Source: Prevotellaceae bacterium UBA1075
Lineage (GTDB): Bacteria; Bacteroidota; Bacteroidia; Bacteroidales; Bacteroidaceae
Reading direction: 5' to 3'
DNA length: 64,000 bases
Assembly (NCBI GenBank): GCA_002316015.1
Contig: DCCS01000038.1
Coordinates: 33,855-97,854 of the forward strand
Under the pieces are notes generated by a model. That model did not search any database. It saw only the letters and a program-made list of their open reading frames with translations, and was not told the origin of the DNA. The translations under genes and the position numbers were made by a program. Below, piece by piece: positions 34,755 through 44,750 of this stretch (positions within the stretch are counted from its first letter, which is position 1; the number at the start of each line of letters is the position of its first letter).

Positions 34755-35231
34755 ATGAAGAGAAGATTGTTTGTTTTGTCAATTGCTTTTTCCGTTTCGC
34801 TGGCATCGTGGTCAGAGAGTGGCATTTGTTTGTTGCTGCGTAGTGGGGGAACGGTAAGTTTCAGTTTCAAGGAGAAACCAGTTGTGGTTACAGGAGCGTC
34901 AGTTGAGGTGAGGACATCAGAGACCATGGTCTCGTATGACTATTCCCAGGTGGCGCGTCTCTATTTTGACCAGGTGGTTCCGTCGGGCATCCAGGGCAGT
35001 CCAGCGGGTGTGGTGTCCGATGTGTCGTTCAGCATTACCCCGTCGGGTATATCTGTGGATGGGTTGGCCCGTGGAGAGGGTGTGCGCGTACACACGCTGG
35101 GCGGAGTGCTTGTGTCATCGTGGGTGTCATCGGGCGATGTGCCGCTTGAGGTGACTCTGCCCCAGGGCAGGCGCGCAATCTACGTCGTGAGCACGGATAG
35201 CGGTGTCACCTTTAAGGTAAGCGTGCGGTAA
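34755..35231 (+). CDS. Small secreted protein with T9SS-like C-terminal sorting domain
   Basis: 158 aa. A signal peptide (MKRRLFVLSIAFSVSLASWS) is followed by about 65 residues of beta-rich sequence. The last ~65 residues have the type A C-terminal-domain pattern of type IX secretion cargo: ISVDGLARGEGVRVHTLGGVL, then PLEVTLPQGRRAIYVVS and a short FKVSVR end. If real, the mature protein would be little more than a CTD with a small head. The sortase and shuttle genes porU and porV are 18 kb downstream. It likely forms a unit with the FISUMP gene 41 nt downstream. No function is assignable. Confidence 0.72.
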   Translation: MKRRLFVLSIAFSVSLASWSESGICLLLRSGGTVSFSFKEKPVVVTGASVEVRTSETMVSYDYSQVARLYFDQVVPSGIQGSPAGVVSDVSFSITPSGISVDGLARGEGVRVHTLGGVLVSSWVSSGDVPLEVTLPQGRRAIYVVSTDSGVTFKVSVR

Positions 35232-35272
35232 GCATTAAACATTAAGTCACATCAAAAAGAAAGGATATCGAC

Positions 35273-35986
35273 ATGAAAAAGACCATTACACTTATTCTGC
35301 TGTTTGCCTTCGTGGCCATCGCCCAGGCACAGACCAAGCGTACCGTACACATCTGGAAAGCAGGGCACGAGACTGCGGTGGAAAATGTGGACAGCATCAC
35401 ATTCTCCGAAGAGGTGGAACTTCCCTCGGATACGTCATACGTTGACCTGGGACTGAGTGTCAAGTGGGCCACCTGCAACGTGGGCGCGAGCAAGCCCGAG
35501 GAGGGTGGAAACTTCTATGCCTGGGGCGAGACCGCTACCAAGGACTATTATGGATGGTCGTCCTACAAGTTCTATGTGAGCAGGTCTACATTTTCGAAGT
35601 ATAGCGATGAAGACGGCAAGACGATATTGTCCAGTGATGACGATGTGGCGACTGCAGTCCTGGGCAAGGCATGGCGCATGCCCACATATGACGAGCTCAA
35701 GGAACTGGTGAACAGTTGCACCTGGACCTGGACCACCCTGAATGGTGTCAATGGCTACCAGGTGAAAAGCGATGTAAATGGCAACAGCATTTTCCTGCCA
35801 GCGGCGGGCGATTATGACGAGGAAAAGATAGAAGATGTGGGTATGCTGGGTGGCTACTGGGGCAAGACAAAGCCAAGTGCTTCCAGTGAGGCCGACTATA
35901 TCTTCTTCAGCGCAAGGACACACTCGGTGAGTACCGATTACCGATACGCGGGATGGTCGGTGCGCCCTGTGCTCAACGTCGAGTAA
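35273..35986 (+). CDS. Secreted FISUMP-domain protein
   Basis: 237 aa. A Sec signal (MKKTITLILLFAFVAIAQAQ) is followed by a short KRTVHIWKAGHETAVENVDSITF segment typical of Bacteroidota secreted proteins. The rest is a FISUMP-type domain: YVDLGLSVKWATCNVGASKPEEGGNFYAWGET, GKAWRMPTYDELKELVNSCTWTWT and a terminal YAGWSVRPVLNVE. Such domains are abundant on Bacteroidota surfaces; their ligands are mostly unknown. There is no lipobox and no obvious T9SS sorting domain. Confidence 0.82.
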   Translation: MKKTITLILLFAFVAIAQAQTKRTVHIWKAGHETAVENVDSITFSEEVELPSDTSYVDLGLSVKWATCNVGASKPEEGGNFYAWGETATKDYYGWSSYKFYVSRSTFSKYSDEDGKTILSSDDDVATAVLGKAWRMPTYDELKELVNSCTWTWTTLNGVNGYQVKSDVNGNSIFLPAAGDYDEEKIEDVGMLGGYWGKTKPSASSEADYIFFSARTHSVSTDYRYAGWSVRPVLNVE

Positions 35987-36252
35987 GGGGGGGGACTGCC
36001 AACCTGTTTGACTTTGCTGGCAGACTCTTGACAGAGGCGGGGATGCGATGCCCCGGGTGACCTTTGGCAAGAGCCTGCCAGTGCTGTCCTCGGCCTGTGG
36101 CACATGCCTGGACGGGCACAGAAGCCACTGGGCGGGCATCTGTCGCCTGCCAGAATCTTTATTGTTCAGCAGCATTCGGGCTCTCCCTTTGCGTAAAAAT
36201 CATTAACTTTGCGGAACGGTCACAAGACAAAACACAACACGCAGGGTTGCCC
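35987..36252. other. 266-nt spacer before the membrane AraC-type regulator
   Basis: It begins with a run of G and a weak hairpin (CTGCCA 35996-36001 / TGGCAG 36018-36023). It ends with a TAACTTTG box (36204-36211) 42 nt before the next start. No gene seen. Confidence 0.6.
36204..36211 (+). promoter_or_regulatory. -7 box (TAACTTTG) for the AraC-type regulator
   Basis: Exact TAnnTTTG match upstream of the ATG at 36253; no properly spaced -33. Confidence 0.6.
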
Positions 36253-37383
36253 ATGGGACATCTCATCCACATCGCCAATATCATCGTAAGCCTCTTCCTG
36301 GCTCCCGGTATGATTCTTGCACTGGGCATAGCCGTGTGGGGCGTGGCCTACACGCATTGTGAGTCCCTGGCCTGCTATGCCCGCGCACGGCGCATCGTGG
36401 GAGCCACCTTTGTCCTGTATGGCCTTGCCCTCGTGGCCGAGCACTTTGTCAACTCCAGCATCGTGGTCGACCTCGTGACGCGGCTGGTGATTGTGGCCAT
36501 CTCCATGTCGCAGGCCTACCTGTTCACCCTCACGCTGCTCACCCTCCTGGATGTGGAGTTCCTCTCGGCCAGGCGATTGCGGGGCGAGGCTGTGCTGCCC
36601 CTGCTTGCCACCATGGCAGCCTTTACGGCAGGAGCCCTGTGCCCCGTGGCCTGGCACACCCCTATCATCGTGGCCTACCAGGTGACCTATGGCCTGCTCC
36701 TGCTGCATTATATACGCCTCTTCCGCAGCCATTATGCCTACTATGAGCAGCGCATGGACAACTATTTCTCGGATGAGGAGCAGCACCGGCTGCACTGGGT
36801 GCGCAACTCCTTCCGCTGGTCGTTGTGCATCGGTGTGGCCGCCCTGGTCTATTCGGTGTTTCCCTGTGAAGCCACCTCCCTGCCCTTCATGCTTGCCGCC
36901 ATGTCCTACTACACGTTCTATGGCATACACTTCATCAATTACGCACACATATTCCCCCATGTGGCCAGTGCCCTTGCCGAACCAGTGGAGCCCATGCCGC
37001 AGGAGCAGACCACCATGCCCACTCCCGAGGAGCAGGAACTGCTGGCAACGGCCGACCGCCTGATGGACACCACCTCGCTCTATACCGATGCGGGATTGAC
37101 CATAGCCCAAGTGGCGGTAGCGCTGGGGCGGCCTCACCGTACCCTGTCGGCGGCCATATCCCATGGCAGGCACACAACCTTCAAGGCTTATGTGAACGGA
37201 TTCCGAGTGGCCAAGGCATGCAGGCTCATCGGGGAAGGATGGCTTGCACACCACACCATAGATGCCCTGGGGGCCGAGTGCGGGTTCTCAAGCCGTGTGC
37301 ATTTCTACCGCATATTCAAGCAAGCCACGGGGGTTTCGCCCTCGGAATATACCCCAGAGGGTAACAATACGGGCAAAATGTAA
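36253..37383 (+). CDS. Integral-membrane AraC-family transcriptional regulator
   Basis: 376 aa. About seven hydrophobic helices fill the first 235 residues (near 5-28, 44-62, 68-92, 108-128, 130-147, 190-207 and 212-236). A cytoplasmic linker and a C-terminal AraC-type double helix-turn-helix (about 285-372) follow: LTIAQVAVALGRPHRTLSAAIS and a recognisable second half ECGFSSRVHFYRIFKQATGVSPSEY. DNA-binding from the membrane implies sensing of an envelope or membrane signal. It lies immediately upstream of, and in the same direction as, the 2402-residue secreted protein gene (139 nt gap), which is its most obvious candidate target. The start is chosen at MGHLIHIANI after the -7 box. Confidence 0.88.
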   Translation: MGHLIHIANIIVSLFLAPGMILALGIAVWGVAYTHCESLACYARARRIVGATFVLYGLALVAEHFVNSSIVVDLVTRLVIVAISMSQAYLFTLTLLTLLDVEFLSARRLRGEAVLPLLATMAAFTAGALCPVAWHTPIIVAYQVTYGLLLLHYIRLFRSHYAYYEQRMDNYFSDEEQHRLHWVRNSFRWSLCIGVAALVYSVFPCEATSLPFMLAAMSYYTFYGIHFINYAHIFPHVASALAEPVEPMPQEQTTMPTPEEQELLATADRLMDTTSLYTDAGLTIAQVAVALGRPHRTLSAAISHGRHTTFKAYVNGFRVAKACRLIGEGWLAHHTIDALGAECGFSSRVHFYRIFKQATGVSPSEYTPEGNNTGKM

Positions 37384-37427
37384 CATAGGCAACGTCCTCA
37401 TTCCCGTCCTTTTCTCGCTGCATTCGC

Positions 37428-37435
37428 TATTTTTG
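37428..37435 (+). promoter_or_regulatory. Possible -7 box (TATTTTTG) for the giant secreted protein gene
   Basis: Fits TAnnTTTG in the 139-nt gap after the AraC-type gene, with a leader of about 80 nt. A -33 element is not evident, so activation by a regulator is possible. Confidence 0.45.
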
Positions 37436-37522
37436 CGCATATTTTCGCTGCGCCAGGTCTCCCTTCTCTCGCTCGTGGGTGCTGTGCTGCGGAAGCGTCA
37501 AACCATAAAAAAGCGAACAGCA

Positions 37523-40500
37523 ATGAACACCAGACAACTCATGCGTGTGATGTGGACCCTGCTCCTGCTCGTGTCCCCCGCCATTGCGCCTGTGGCGCAA
37601 GAAAAGCCCAGACTTATAAGGGGCGAGCAACTGCAGATAGTGGGGGCACAGCCTGTGCCAGGAAACCAAGGAATGGGTTATATTGACTTTGGCACTACCC
37701 GTGAGTATTACGACGAGGACTTGGGCGACTATGAGAGGAAGGAGTACTCGTTCACGCTGCGACGCCCGGCAGGAGCCGATGCCAACTATGCGGTGTCGGT
37801 GTGGTACCAGCAGGCATCGGTGCAGGGGTTTGATGTGCATGTGCCCATCATCCACACCGATGACTTCTATGAAAGTGACTCCAGTCCCGATGAATATCTG
37901 CGTGATGGCTGGAACTGTGTGGTGTTCCAGCCAGGAGAGACCGAGAAGGAGGTGAAGTTTGCCACGAAGGGCTATTTTTCAAGCCACCAGGAGTACGAGC
38001 GCGACCTGTGTGCCTACATCCGCTTTTGCTATCCCAACCGCATCACCATGGAGTATGACCTGCTGCAATTGCGCTTCCACAATGCCGACACACATCAGCC
38101 CGACGGCACTATTGGCGATGGCGAGGCACTCACGCTGCTCAGCATGGGCTGCATACGCAATGGCTATCATCCCAAGGCTGGAGAGTGGCTCGTGGCCAAT
38201 GTGGAGATGGCGGGTGTGGCGCATCGCTGGACCAGTGGACTGCCACAACTGCGCATAGGCAATGACACACGCATGGTCATGCAGGCGGGAAAGGGCAGCG
38301 TGGAAGTGCCACCCGCACAGGCCGTGGACGATGAGGTAAGCCGCAGCCTGGCCTTTGCCTATCGCGTGACCGATGATGATGTGGCCGCACTCTGCGCGGG
38401 AGAGCCTGCGGGTGTGCTGGGCATTACTGCCATCAAGGGGCTGCATGTCACCGGGAGCACTCAGGTGAGGGACTGCGAGCAAGACAGCCCATTCCTTATA
38501 TATATTGATACTGACCGTCATGGCATCCTGCGTCCGCGCTTCGGGCAAATGACCACAGACAAGCCAACCTATGCCCCGCGTGCCCAGGCCACCGCGCGTG
38601 TGGAGATTCTCAACTGGCAGCAACTCAATGCCGTATATGGTACAGAATGGCAGGAGTGCATCTCGCTCACGGCCGATGGTGGCAAGACTGCCCTCAACAC
38701 ACAGAAGGGCACGCTCGACACAGCCACGGGCGAACTGCTGTTCACCTTCAATGCAGCCAGCCCCGCACCTGGGCAAACCCAGTGCACAGCATTCGTGGAA
38801 CTGATGCTCACGGGCATGCTATTGCCCACAAACGACGAGAGTGACTGGCCCTCGGACCTGCGTCTGCCTTATCTGCTCCCGGCCGATGCCTTCTTCAGTT
38901 ACCAGGTGGAGGGCGAGCCCGTCGTCGTATATACCGAGTCCGTCAGCATCCAGGGGATGCCCGATGGCAATGCCATACGCCTCACGGGCAAGGAGCAGCA
39001 GTTTCGCCTCCATGCCAACATCCTGCCAGCCGACTGCTCGTTCCTGGGCGGCACATGGGCCAGTTCTGACCCCCAGGTTGCTACTGTCAACTCCAATGGT
39101 TCGGTAGTGCTCCACCGCTCGGGGGTTACCGACATCACCTTCAGAAGCAGCGAGGCCGACTACCGGGCCGCACAGGGTCTGCCATCGGCCGATGGCATCC
39201 TGCTCTCTACCGTGCGCCTGCATGTGCAGGAGTATCTGCCCGATGACGGGTATGCCAAGAAGTATTTCACTTCCGACGACGAGCAAGTGCTCGTCACCGC
39301 CACGCTCGACAGGACACGCCTGGTGCCTGGCAGCCAGAACGAATGGCTTGAGGCATGGGAGGTGGATGCCGACCAGGCCGAGGTCACCATCACGCACCAG
39401 GAGAGTGACAAGTATCCCAGCCTGCACCTCACAGCCCCAGTGGAAAGCGGGTACTATGCCTCGGTGGCCATCCCCTTTGACGACAAGACCTTCCTGCGCA
39501 AGCGCTATTACGACCCCGATACGCACGGAAGCCTGCCCACCTGCACGGCCGTGTTCAGCGTGCCCATGCGCAACAAGTATGATGGTGAGGAGCACACCTA
39601 CACGTTCACGTATGAGGTGTACCACCAGTTGACCAATGCGGCCTTTGGCACCAGCCTTGCCGACAGCGGGGCCGTGGTGCTCCAGGATAACGGCAGCGGG
39701 CATGCCACCATGCGCATGAAGAACCTGGACCGCGAGGAAGGCTTCGAACTGAGTTTCTTCCATGGCGTGCTCTCCAGCGATGGCACGCGTATCGAGGCCA
39801 TGGCGCACGGTGCCAAGTATGTGGAGAAGAAGATAAAGCCAGGTGACCTGGACATCTTTGAGGGAGAGAAAGACCTGGGCGACGGTGTGGTACTGCGGAT
39901 GCAACGGGACAGGAAATATGTGGAGGCCACCATCGACTATCCGTTTACCATGCAGAAGGGCGAGACCAATGCCCTCTCGGCACATGTGCAGAACACCTAT
40001 GGCATGTATGACCCGCGCAAGCCGAACTGGAATGCCGGAGAGAACCAGCAATGGGTGAAGGAAGACCCGAGTGCCGAGTGGGACATGATAGAGCCATACA
40101 CGCAGTTTGCCAACCGATTCAGCGGGACGAGTTTCAGTGCCATAGGCACGCTCAGCGATGAGCAGTGGGTCAAGGACAACCAGGCCGTGTATGAAGCCTT
40201 TGTGAACGACCCGTCCGACAGGAACTACACGCTGTTCACGGGCAGCAACCTGGTACACTTCTATGTGCCCAGCCTCCATGCCCTGTGGGGAGAGTGTGAG
40301 GTGATAGTCGATGGCAAGGAGGTGCTCAAGGTAATCGAGGCAGGCAGCAGGGGTAACTTCTATCTGCGTTTCCCCTTTGACGACATGCCGCACACGGTCA
40401 CCTTCAGTTGGCCCAAGGTGGGGCTCAAGAAGGACTTCCCATTCACAGCCTACGGGCGGGACATGCTCGGCCGTTACCGCTTCCGCAGCATGTATTGCGG

Positions 40501-43500
40501 TGACAAAGGCCACGACATAGCCGACCTGGATGTGAACTACACCACCAGTGCGGGCGAGAAGAAAACCGTCACCGTGTCCACCACCACGTCCGACCAGTAC
40601 CGCAGTTACTGGCACTACTTCACCATCGATGAGCCACAGGGAATCGTGACAGCGTCCATCACCGACCATGTGGACGAGGGCGAGGAGCATGCCGTGCTGG
40701 TGCCCACCACCATCGACCAGCCCACGCCCATGCTTGCGGGCACATCGGGCACGGCTGTCATGCTCTTTGACAACGAGGCCGACGCTATAGCCCCGACACA
40801 GGCGACTGCCAACTTCAATGTGGCCAACCTGCATACCATGGACTACATCTACCTCAAGGTGGTGGATGCATTGACGGGCGAGCCCATACCGAATGCCAAT
40901 CTCAAGACCACCTATCAAAACCAGGTGCTTGAGCCCGATGGCATGCTGATAAAGGTGTGGGGAAGCGGCTTGGAGGGAGCCATTGCCTACAGCACCGACG
41001 GGAAGTATTTCCCCTGTATCTTCCGCAATCATGAGTTGCGCCGCCGCTCCATCATCATCAATGGCGATGAGGCCTTCTTCGATGGTGAGCGGGTGCTGCA
41101 CACCGTGGCTCTGACTCCCAGGGCGGATGCGGGTGACGTGGTACATGTGGAGGACATATACCTGGAGGAGACGGCCCCCACGGGTGAGGGCACGCAGATG
41201 ACGAGGCAGCAATATGCCGGCACATCCACGTTGCTGCCCTATGATGGCTCGAAGAGGCCAGGACGCAAGATAAGGATGCGCCTGCTGGTGCGTGACCCGC
41301 AGAACCTGGACCGATGGTATGACAAGCTGAGTCTCGTCTCCAGCCAAGTCACATCGGGCAGGAGCATCGGACTGGAGAGGACGGCTGTAGGGCGCAAGTA
41401 CATTTACTGTGCCGATGCCCTGGAGAATGGGCAGAGCGTGAGCTATACTCTCCTGCAGGTGGAGGGCGAGATGCGTGACTTCCTCGCTCCCGAGGTGTCG
41501 GGCGATGTGAGTTTGCGTATCAAGGGCGGCCAGGATTATGCCCTGTTCCAGATGAAGAATATCGACAGCGACCCCAGTTTCATCATTGACGGGGTCGATT
41601 TCAGCCCAGAGCTTCCACGGATAAACGTGGGTGACGTGTCGCGTGGCAAGGGACTGGGCAAGATGCAGAAGTCGTTTGACGGCTTCTCCATCGAACTGCC
41701 CTCCTCGCTGCCCTTCACGCTGGGCATTACGCACGAGAACAATGACTATATCGTGCGCGGCATCTACTCACACAGTTTCCTCCCGGGCGGCAAGATAGTG
41801 GACATGCTGGACAAGGGCGACTACATCAACAGCTTCGATGCGGCCTTTTGGGAACTGAAGCGTGCGGTCAGGGGCATGAGAGCACAGTACAACCGCGATG
41901 ACCGGGCCCTCACCCTGCCGTCGGCATCGGCAGGCATCAAGGCCTGGGTGGAGGGCAAGGTAGGCTTTGACTACGAGACGGAGCGCTATAATTTCGTGCT
42001 CAACAGCGTGGGCATCGCCGCCGAGGCTTCGGCTTACCTCAAGGCAAAGGTTCCCTTTGGCTTCGGCTCTTTCGGAACGAGCATCGCAGGAGAGGCCAGC
42101 GCGCAAGCCTCGCTCGACCATCCGAGCGACGAAGACCTGGAGGCATCGAAGGGCTCACCGCTCCCGTCGCCCTTCAAGATGGACCTCACACTGGACTTCA
42201 ACACCGCACTCTCGGTGGGTGCCTATGCCGAGTTGGGCATAGACCTGTGGGTGGCTGCGGCAAAGGCAGGCATACGAGGGTCGGCCTCGGCCTCGTTTGA
42301 GAGCATGGCAGTAGTCAAGCCTTACCTGGGCAAGGTGGACCGGGGGGCCAGGATGAGTTTGGAGGCGTGGCTGCAAGCCTATGCCACGGCCAAGTTCCTC
42401 TTCTTCAAGAAAACGTGGACAGGCACGATTCTCGACAAGAAAGGCGAGTGGTACACGCCCAACAACGACTCGAACCCACTCAGGCTGCGTGCCAAAGACG
42501 ACGCCCGCAAGGTGACCACCGTACTGCGCTCGTCGGTGTATAAGCCACTCAGGCTGCGCCAAGCCCCGCAGAACTCCACCATCCTGCTCACGGACATAGA
42601 TGCCTATGCCCAGCCCTCCTACCTGTATGGGGGCAAGGACATGGCATACATACGCCCCAAGAATGGCGATGTGGCGAGTGGCGAAGTGGCACTCGGGTCG
42701 GGCATGACATTTGCAGCGCCATCTGCTCATAACGTGTTTGCCATCCATACCGCATCGCGTGAGGTAGGCGGACAGCACACGGGTGCTATTGCCTACACCT
42801 ATTCCACAGCAAACGCTCCTGCTGCAGCCGATAGCGCAGGCGTGGCCAAGGCTGCTGCCAATGCACGTGTGGCTGTGAGCATGGGCAATGGACATGAGTG
42901 GGGAGAGCCGCTGACCCTGTCGGACAACACTTGCAGCATCGACCCCAAGACGGCTGTCTCGCCCACAGGCAATGCTGTGGTGGCCTGGAAGCAAGGCGAC
43001 TTTGTGCCACAGAGCGTGGATGGCGATTCCACGGCAGGTGCCATTGATGGAGCCTTGATGGCAAGCGTGCGCCGCGCGGGAGAGTGGCAGGAAAGTGTGG
43101 CACTGATGGCCATGGACACTGAAGTCCAGCTTACCGACTACGAGGTGGCCATGCGTGACAGCGTGCCCATGGTGCTTGGTGTCGTGGGCAAGCGGAATGC
43201 TGATGGCAGCGTGCGCTCCATACTGGCCACGGCCACACTTGACAAGAAACAGACAGCGCAGACTACCGTCACGGACATCGTGGCCTCGCAGCCCCATCTG
43301 GTGGCCATGAAGAGCGGGTACTTTGCCAGCGCGCTTGTGGTCAATGATATGGGGCAGACGGATGTCAAGCTGTACCGTGTAACCGAGGCTGGCACGCTGG
43401 CCGATATGGGGCTGCTCGGACTGGGCAACCGTGGGGTGATAGACTATAAGCTCATAGCCCCTGAGTCGGCCGAAGGCATTGATGGACTTGCCGTGCTGTG

Positions 43501-44731
43501 GAAGGAGATGCGCAAGGAGAGTGAGGAGGACACGGACGAGGGAGGCAGCGTGCGTACCTCGGTCTATGGCGCGCGCATCGCACGCAGTGAGGATGGCTAT
43601 ATCTACCTGTCCTGCCCGCAGAAACTCATTGACCAGCCCGAGAATCTCATCATCACTTATTACGATGCTACGTTTGCCGACAACACCCTGACGGCTGCTG
43701 TCACCGTGGCCGACTTTGACAACGATGGGGCAAACGTCCTGCAAAGCAAGGCGCAGTTTGCCAACTCTGTTCGCTGCGAGCATGTGGAACTGGCCGACCA
43801 AGTGAGGGAAGGCGAGGATGTGGTGCTCAGTTTCCAGGTGTTCAACGAGGGATATGAGGCTGTTGACTATCTTGACATCAACGTGAATGGCCGTAGTACC
43901 GTGAAGCAGGTGAGCATCCTGCCTGGACACAGTGCCGAGGTGACTGCGCCTGCTCCTGCCAATGCCGACCTTGCGGCCGACCTCTCGTTTGACATCACTC
44001 CCTATTTCTCGTCGGCTCCCATGCGTGTGCGTTCCTTCGCATCAGCCATGCGGCGTGCAGGGGCACAGAAGGTGCAGGCTAATCGCACGGGAATGGGTAC
44101 CCTAAAGTTGCAGGTGACCGACATGGCAGTCAGGAAACTTGCCGCTGTGCCCGATGGAGATTATGTGGTGGCCGTCACGGCTACTGTGGACAACTGCTCG
44201 CCCATGCCCATGGATGCGTCATGGAGCGTGAAGGTGGGACTTTACGAGGATGCCACGGGCAGGACGCTCTATCCAGGAACCACTGTCCGCACCGTTCCGC
44301 AGAGCCAGCTCTATAGCCAGGAAGGCAACAATACCGCCACGGTGGGTTTCCGTGTGACGGGTATTGCGAAGCCCACCACGCTCTATCTGGTGGCGCACAC
44401 TGTGGATGAGGATGGAAATGTGATCGAAGACCAGAACCCATCTGACAATGTGACCGCAGTAAACCTCTTTGCCGTGAAAGATCCTGTGGGCATAGAAGAG
44501 CCTGCGGCATCAGTCCTGGCACCGTTCACGGTGACCAGTCAGCCAGGCGGACTGCTTGTCGAGGGGTTGGTCGAGGGCGCGGTAGTGCGTGTGTATAATC
44601 CTGTGGGACAGTTGCTGCACTGGTATGAGGTGCGGCCAGGGGAGAAATCCCATCTTGTGCCGCTCGCCGAGCGAGGTGCATATCTCGTCACAGACGGGAA
44701 GCACACCGAGAAGGTGCTATATGCCAAGTAA
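37523..44731 (+). CDS. Giant secreted multidomain protein with T9SS-like C-terminal sorting domain
   Basis: 2402 aa. Signal peptide MNTRQLMRVMWTLLLLVSPAIAPVAQ. Visible segments: a BIG2-like Ig fold (about 485-545, WASSDPQVATVNSNGSVV) and a carboxypeptidase-regulatory-like fold near 1106-1166 (KVVDALTGEPIPNANL). An Ala/Ser/Gly-rich stretch at about 1490-1610 (EASAYLKAKVPFGFG.., AKAGIRGSASASFES) is followed by a beta-propeller-like region of repeated strands (about 1690-2050), two CARDB-like beta domains (about 2070-2170, 2196-2316) and a final ~70 residues matching the T9SS type A pattern (VVRVYNPVGQLLHWYEV..PLAERGAYLVTDGKHTEKVLYAK). I see no catalytic motif; adhesion or a structural role is a guess. 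The start is the Met before the signal peptide; the frame is open upstream into the AraC gene. Confidence 0.88.
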   Translation: MNTRQLMRVMWTLLLLVSPAIAPVAQEKPRLIRGEQLQIVGAQPVPGNQGMGYIDFGTTREYYDEDLGDYERKEYSFTLRRPAGADANYAVSVWYQQASVQGFDVHVPIIHTDDFYESDSSPDEYLRDGWNCVVFQPGETEKEVKFATKGYFSSHQEYERDLCAYIRFCYPNRITMEYDLLQLRFHNADTHQPDGTIGDGEALTLLSMGCIRNGYHPKAGEWLVANVEMAGVAHRWTSGLPQLRIGNDTRMVMQAGKGSVEVPPAQAVDDEVSRSLAFAYRVTDDDVAALCAGEPAGVLGITAIKGLHVTGSTQVRDCEQDSPFLIYIDTDRHGILRPRFGQMTTDKPTYAPRAQATARVEILNWQQLNAVYGTEWQECISLTADGGKTALNTQKGTLDTATGELLFTFNAASPAPGQTQCTAFVELMLTGMLLPTNDESDWPSDLRLPYLLPADAFFSYQVEGEPVVVYTESVSIQGMPDGNAIRLTGKEQQFRLHANILPADCSFLGGTWASSDPQVATVNSNGSVVLHRSGVTDITFRSSEADYRAAQGLPSADGILLSTVRLHVQEYLPDDGYAKKYFTSDDEQVLVTATLDRTRLVPGSQNEWLEAWEVDADQAEVTITHQESDKYPSLHLTAPVESGYYASVAIPFDDKTFLRKRYYDPDTHGSLPTCTAVFSVPMRNKYDGEEHTYTFTYEVYHQLTNAAFGTSLADSGAVVLQDNGSGHATMRMKNLDREEGFELSFFHGVLSSDGTRIEAMAHGAKYVEKKIKPGDLDIFEGEKDLGDGVVLRMQRDRKYVEATIDYPFTMQKGETNALSAHVQNTYGMYDPRKPNWNAGENQQWVKEDPSAEWDMIEPYTQFANRFSGTSFSAIGTLSDEQWVKDNQAVYEAFVNDPSDRNYTLFTGSNLVHFYVPSLHALWGECEVIVDGKEVLKVIEAGSRGNFYLRFPFDDMPHTVTFSWPKVGLKKDFPFTAYGRDMLGRYRFRSMYCGDKGHDIADLDVNYTTSAGEKKTVTVSTTTSDQYRSYWHYFTIDEPQGIVTASITDHVDEGEEHAVLVPTTIDQPTPMLAGTSGTAVMLFDNEADAIAPTQATANFNVANLHTMDYIYLKVVDALTGEPIPNANLKTTYQNQVLEPDGMLIKVWGSGLEGAIAYSTDGKYFPCIFRNHELRRRSIIINGDEAFFDGERVLHTVALTPRADAGDVVHVEDIYLEETAPTGEGTQMTRQQYAGTSTLLPYDGSKRPGRKIRMRLLVRDPQNLDRWYDKLSLVSSQVTSGRSIGLERTAVGRKYIYCADALENGQSVSYTLLQVEGEMRDFLAPEVSGDVSLRIKGGQDYALFQMKNIDSDPSFIIDGVDFSPELPRINVGDVSRGKGLGKMQKSFDGFSIELPSSLPFTLGITHENNDYIVRGIYSHSFLPGGKIVDMLDKGDYINSFDAAFWELKRAVRGMRAQYNRDDRALTLPSASAGIKAWVEGKVGFDYETERYNFVLNSVGIAAEASAYLKAKVPFGFGSFGTSIAGEASAQASLDHPSDEDLEASKGSPLPSPFKMDLTLDFNTALSVGAYAELGIDLWVAAAKAGIRGSASASFESMAVVKPYLGKVDRGARMSLEAWLQAYATAKFLFFKKTWTGTILDKKGEWYTPNNDSNPLRLRAKDDARKVTTVLRSSVYKPLRLRQAPQNSTILLTDIDAYAQPSYLYGGKDMAYIRPKNGDVASGEVALGSGMTFAAPSAHNVFAIHTASREVGGQHTGAIAYTYSTANAPAAADSAGVAKAAANARVAVSMGNGHEWGEPLTLSDNTCSIDPKTAVSPTGNAVVAWKQGDFVPQSVDGDSTAGAIDGALMASVRRAGEWQESVALMAMDTEVQLTDYEVAMRDSVPMVLGVVGKRNADGSVRSILATATLDKKQTAQTTVTDIVASQPHLVAMKSGYFASALVVNDMGQTDVKLYRVTEAGTLADMGLLGLGNRGVIDYKLIAPESAEGIDGLAVLWKEMRKESEEDTDEGGSVRTSVYGARIARSEDGYIYLSCPQKLIDQPENLIITYYDATFADNTLTAAVTVADFDNDGANVLQSKAQFANSVRCEHVELADQVREGEDVVLSFQVFNEGYEAVDYLDINVNGRSTVKQVSILPGHSAEVTAPAPANADLAADLSFDITPYFSSAPMRVRSFASAMRRAGAQKVQANRTGMGTLKLQVTDMAVRKLAAVPDGDYVVAVTATVDNCSPMPMDASWSVKVGLYEDATGRTLYPGTTVRTVPQSQLYSQEGNNTATVGFRVTGIAKPTTLYLVAHTVDEDGNVIEDQNPSDNVTAVNLFAVKDPVGIEEPAASVLAPFTVTSQPGGLLVEGLVEGAVVRVYNPVGQLLHWYEVRPGEKSHLVPLAERGAYLVTDGKHTEKVLYAK

Positions 44732-44750
44732 AAGATGACTTGCTGGTGAG

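Noticed and set aside
34508..34843. Plus-strand open frame over the CYTH terminator and promoter region
   Set aside because: It spans a hairpin and a canonical promoter and overlaps the secreted protein start in another frame; no family resemblance.
38819..41734. Long antisense open frame (971 codons) opposite the giant protein gene
   Set aside because: His/Gly/Val-rich, no domain or signal; GC-rich third codon positions on the sense strand suppress stops on the other strand. The sense protein has a signal peptide and recognisable folds.
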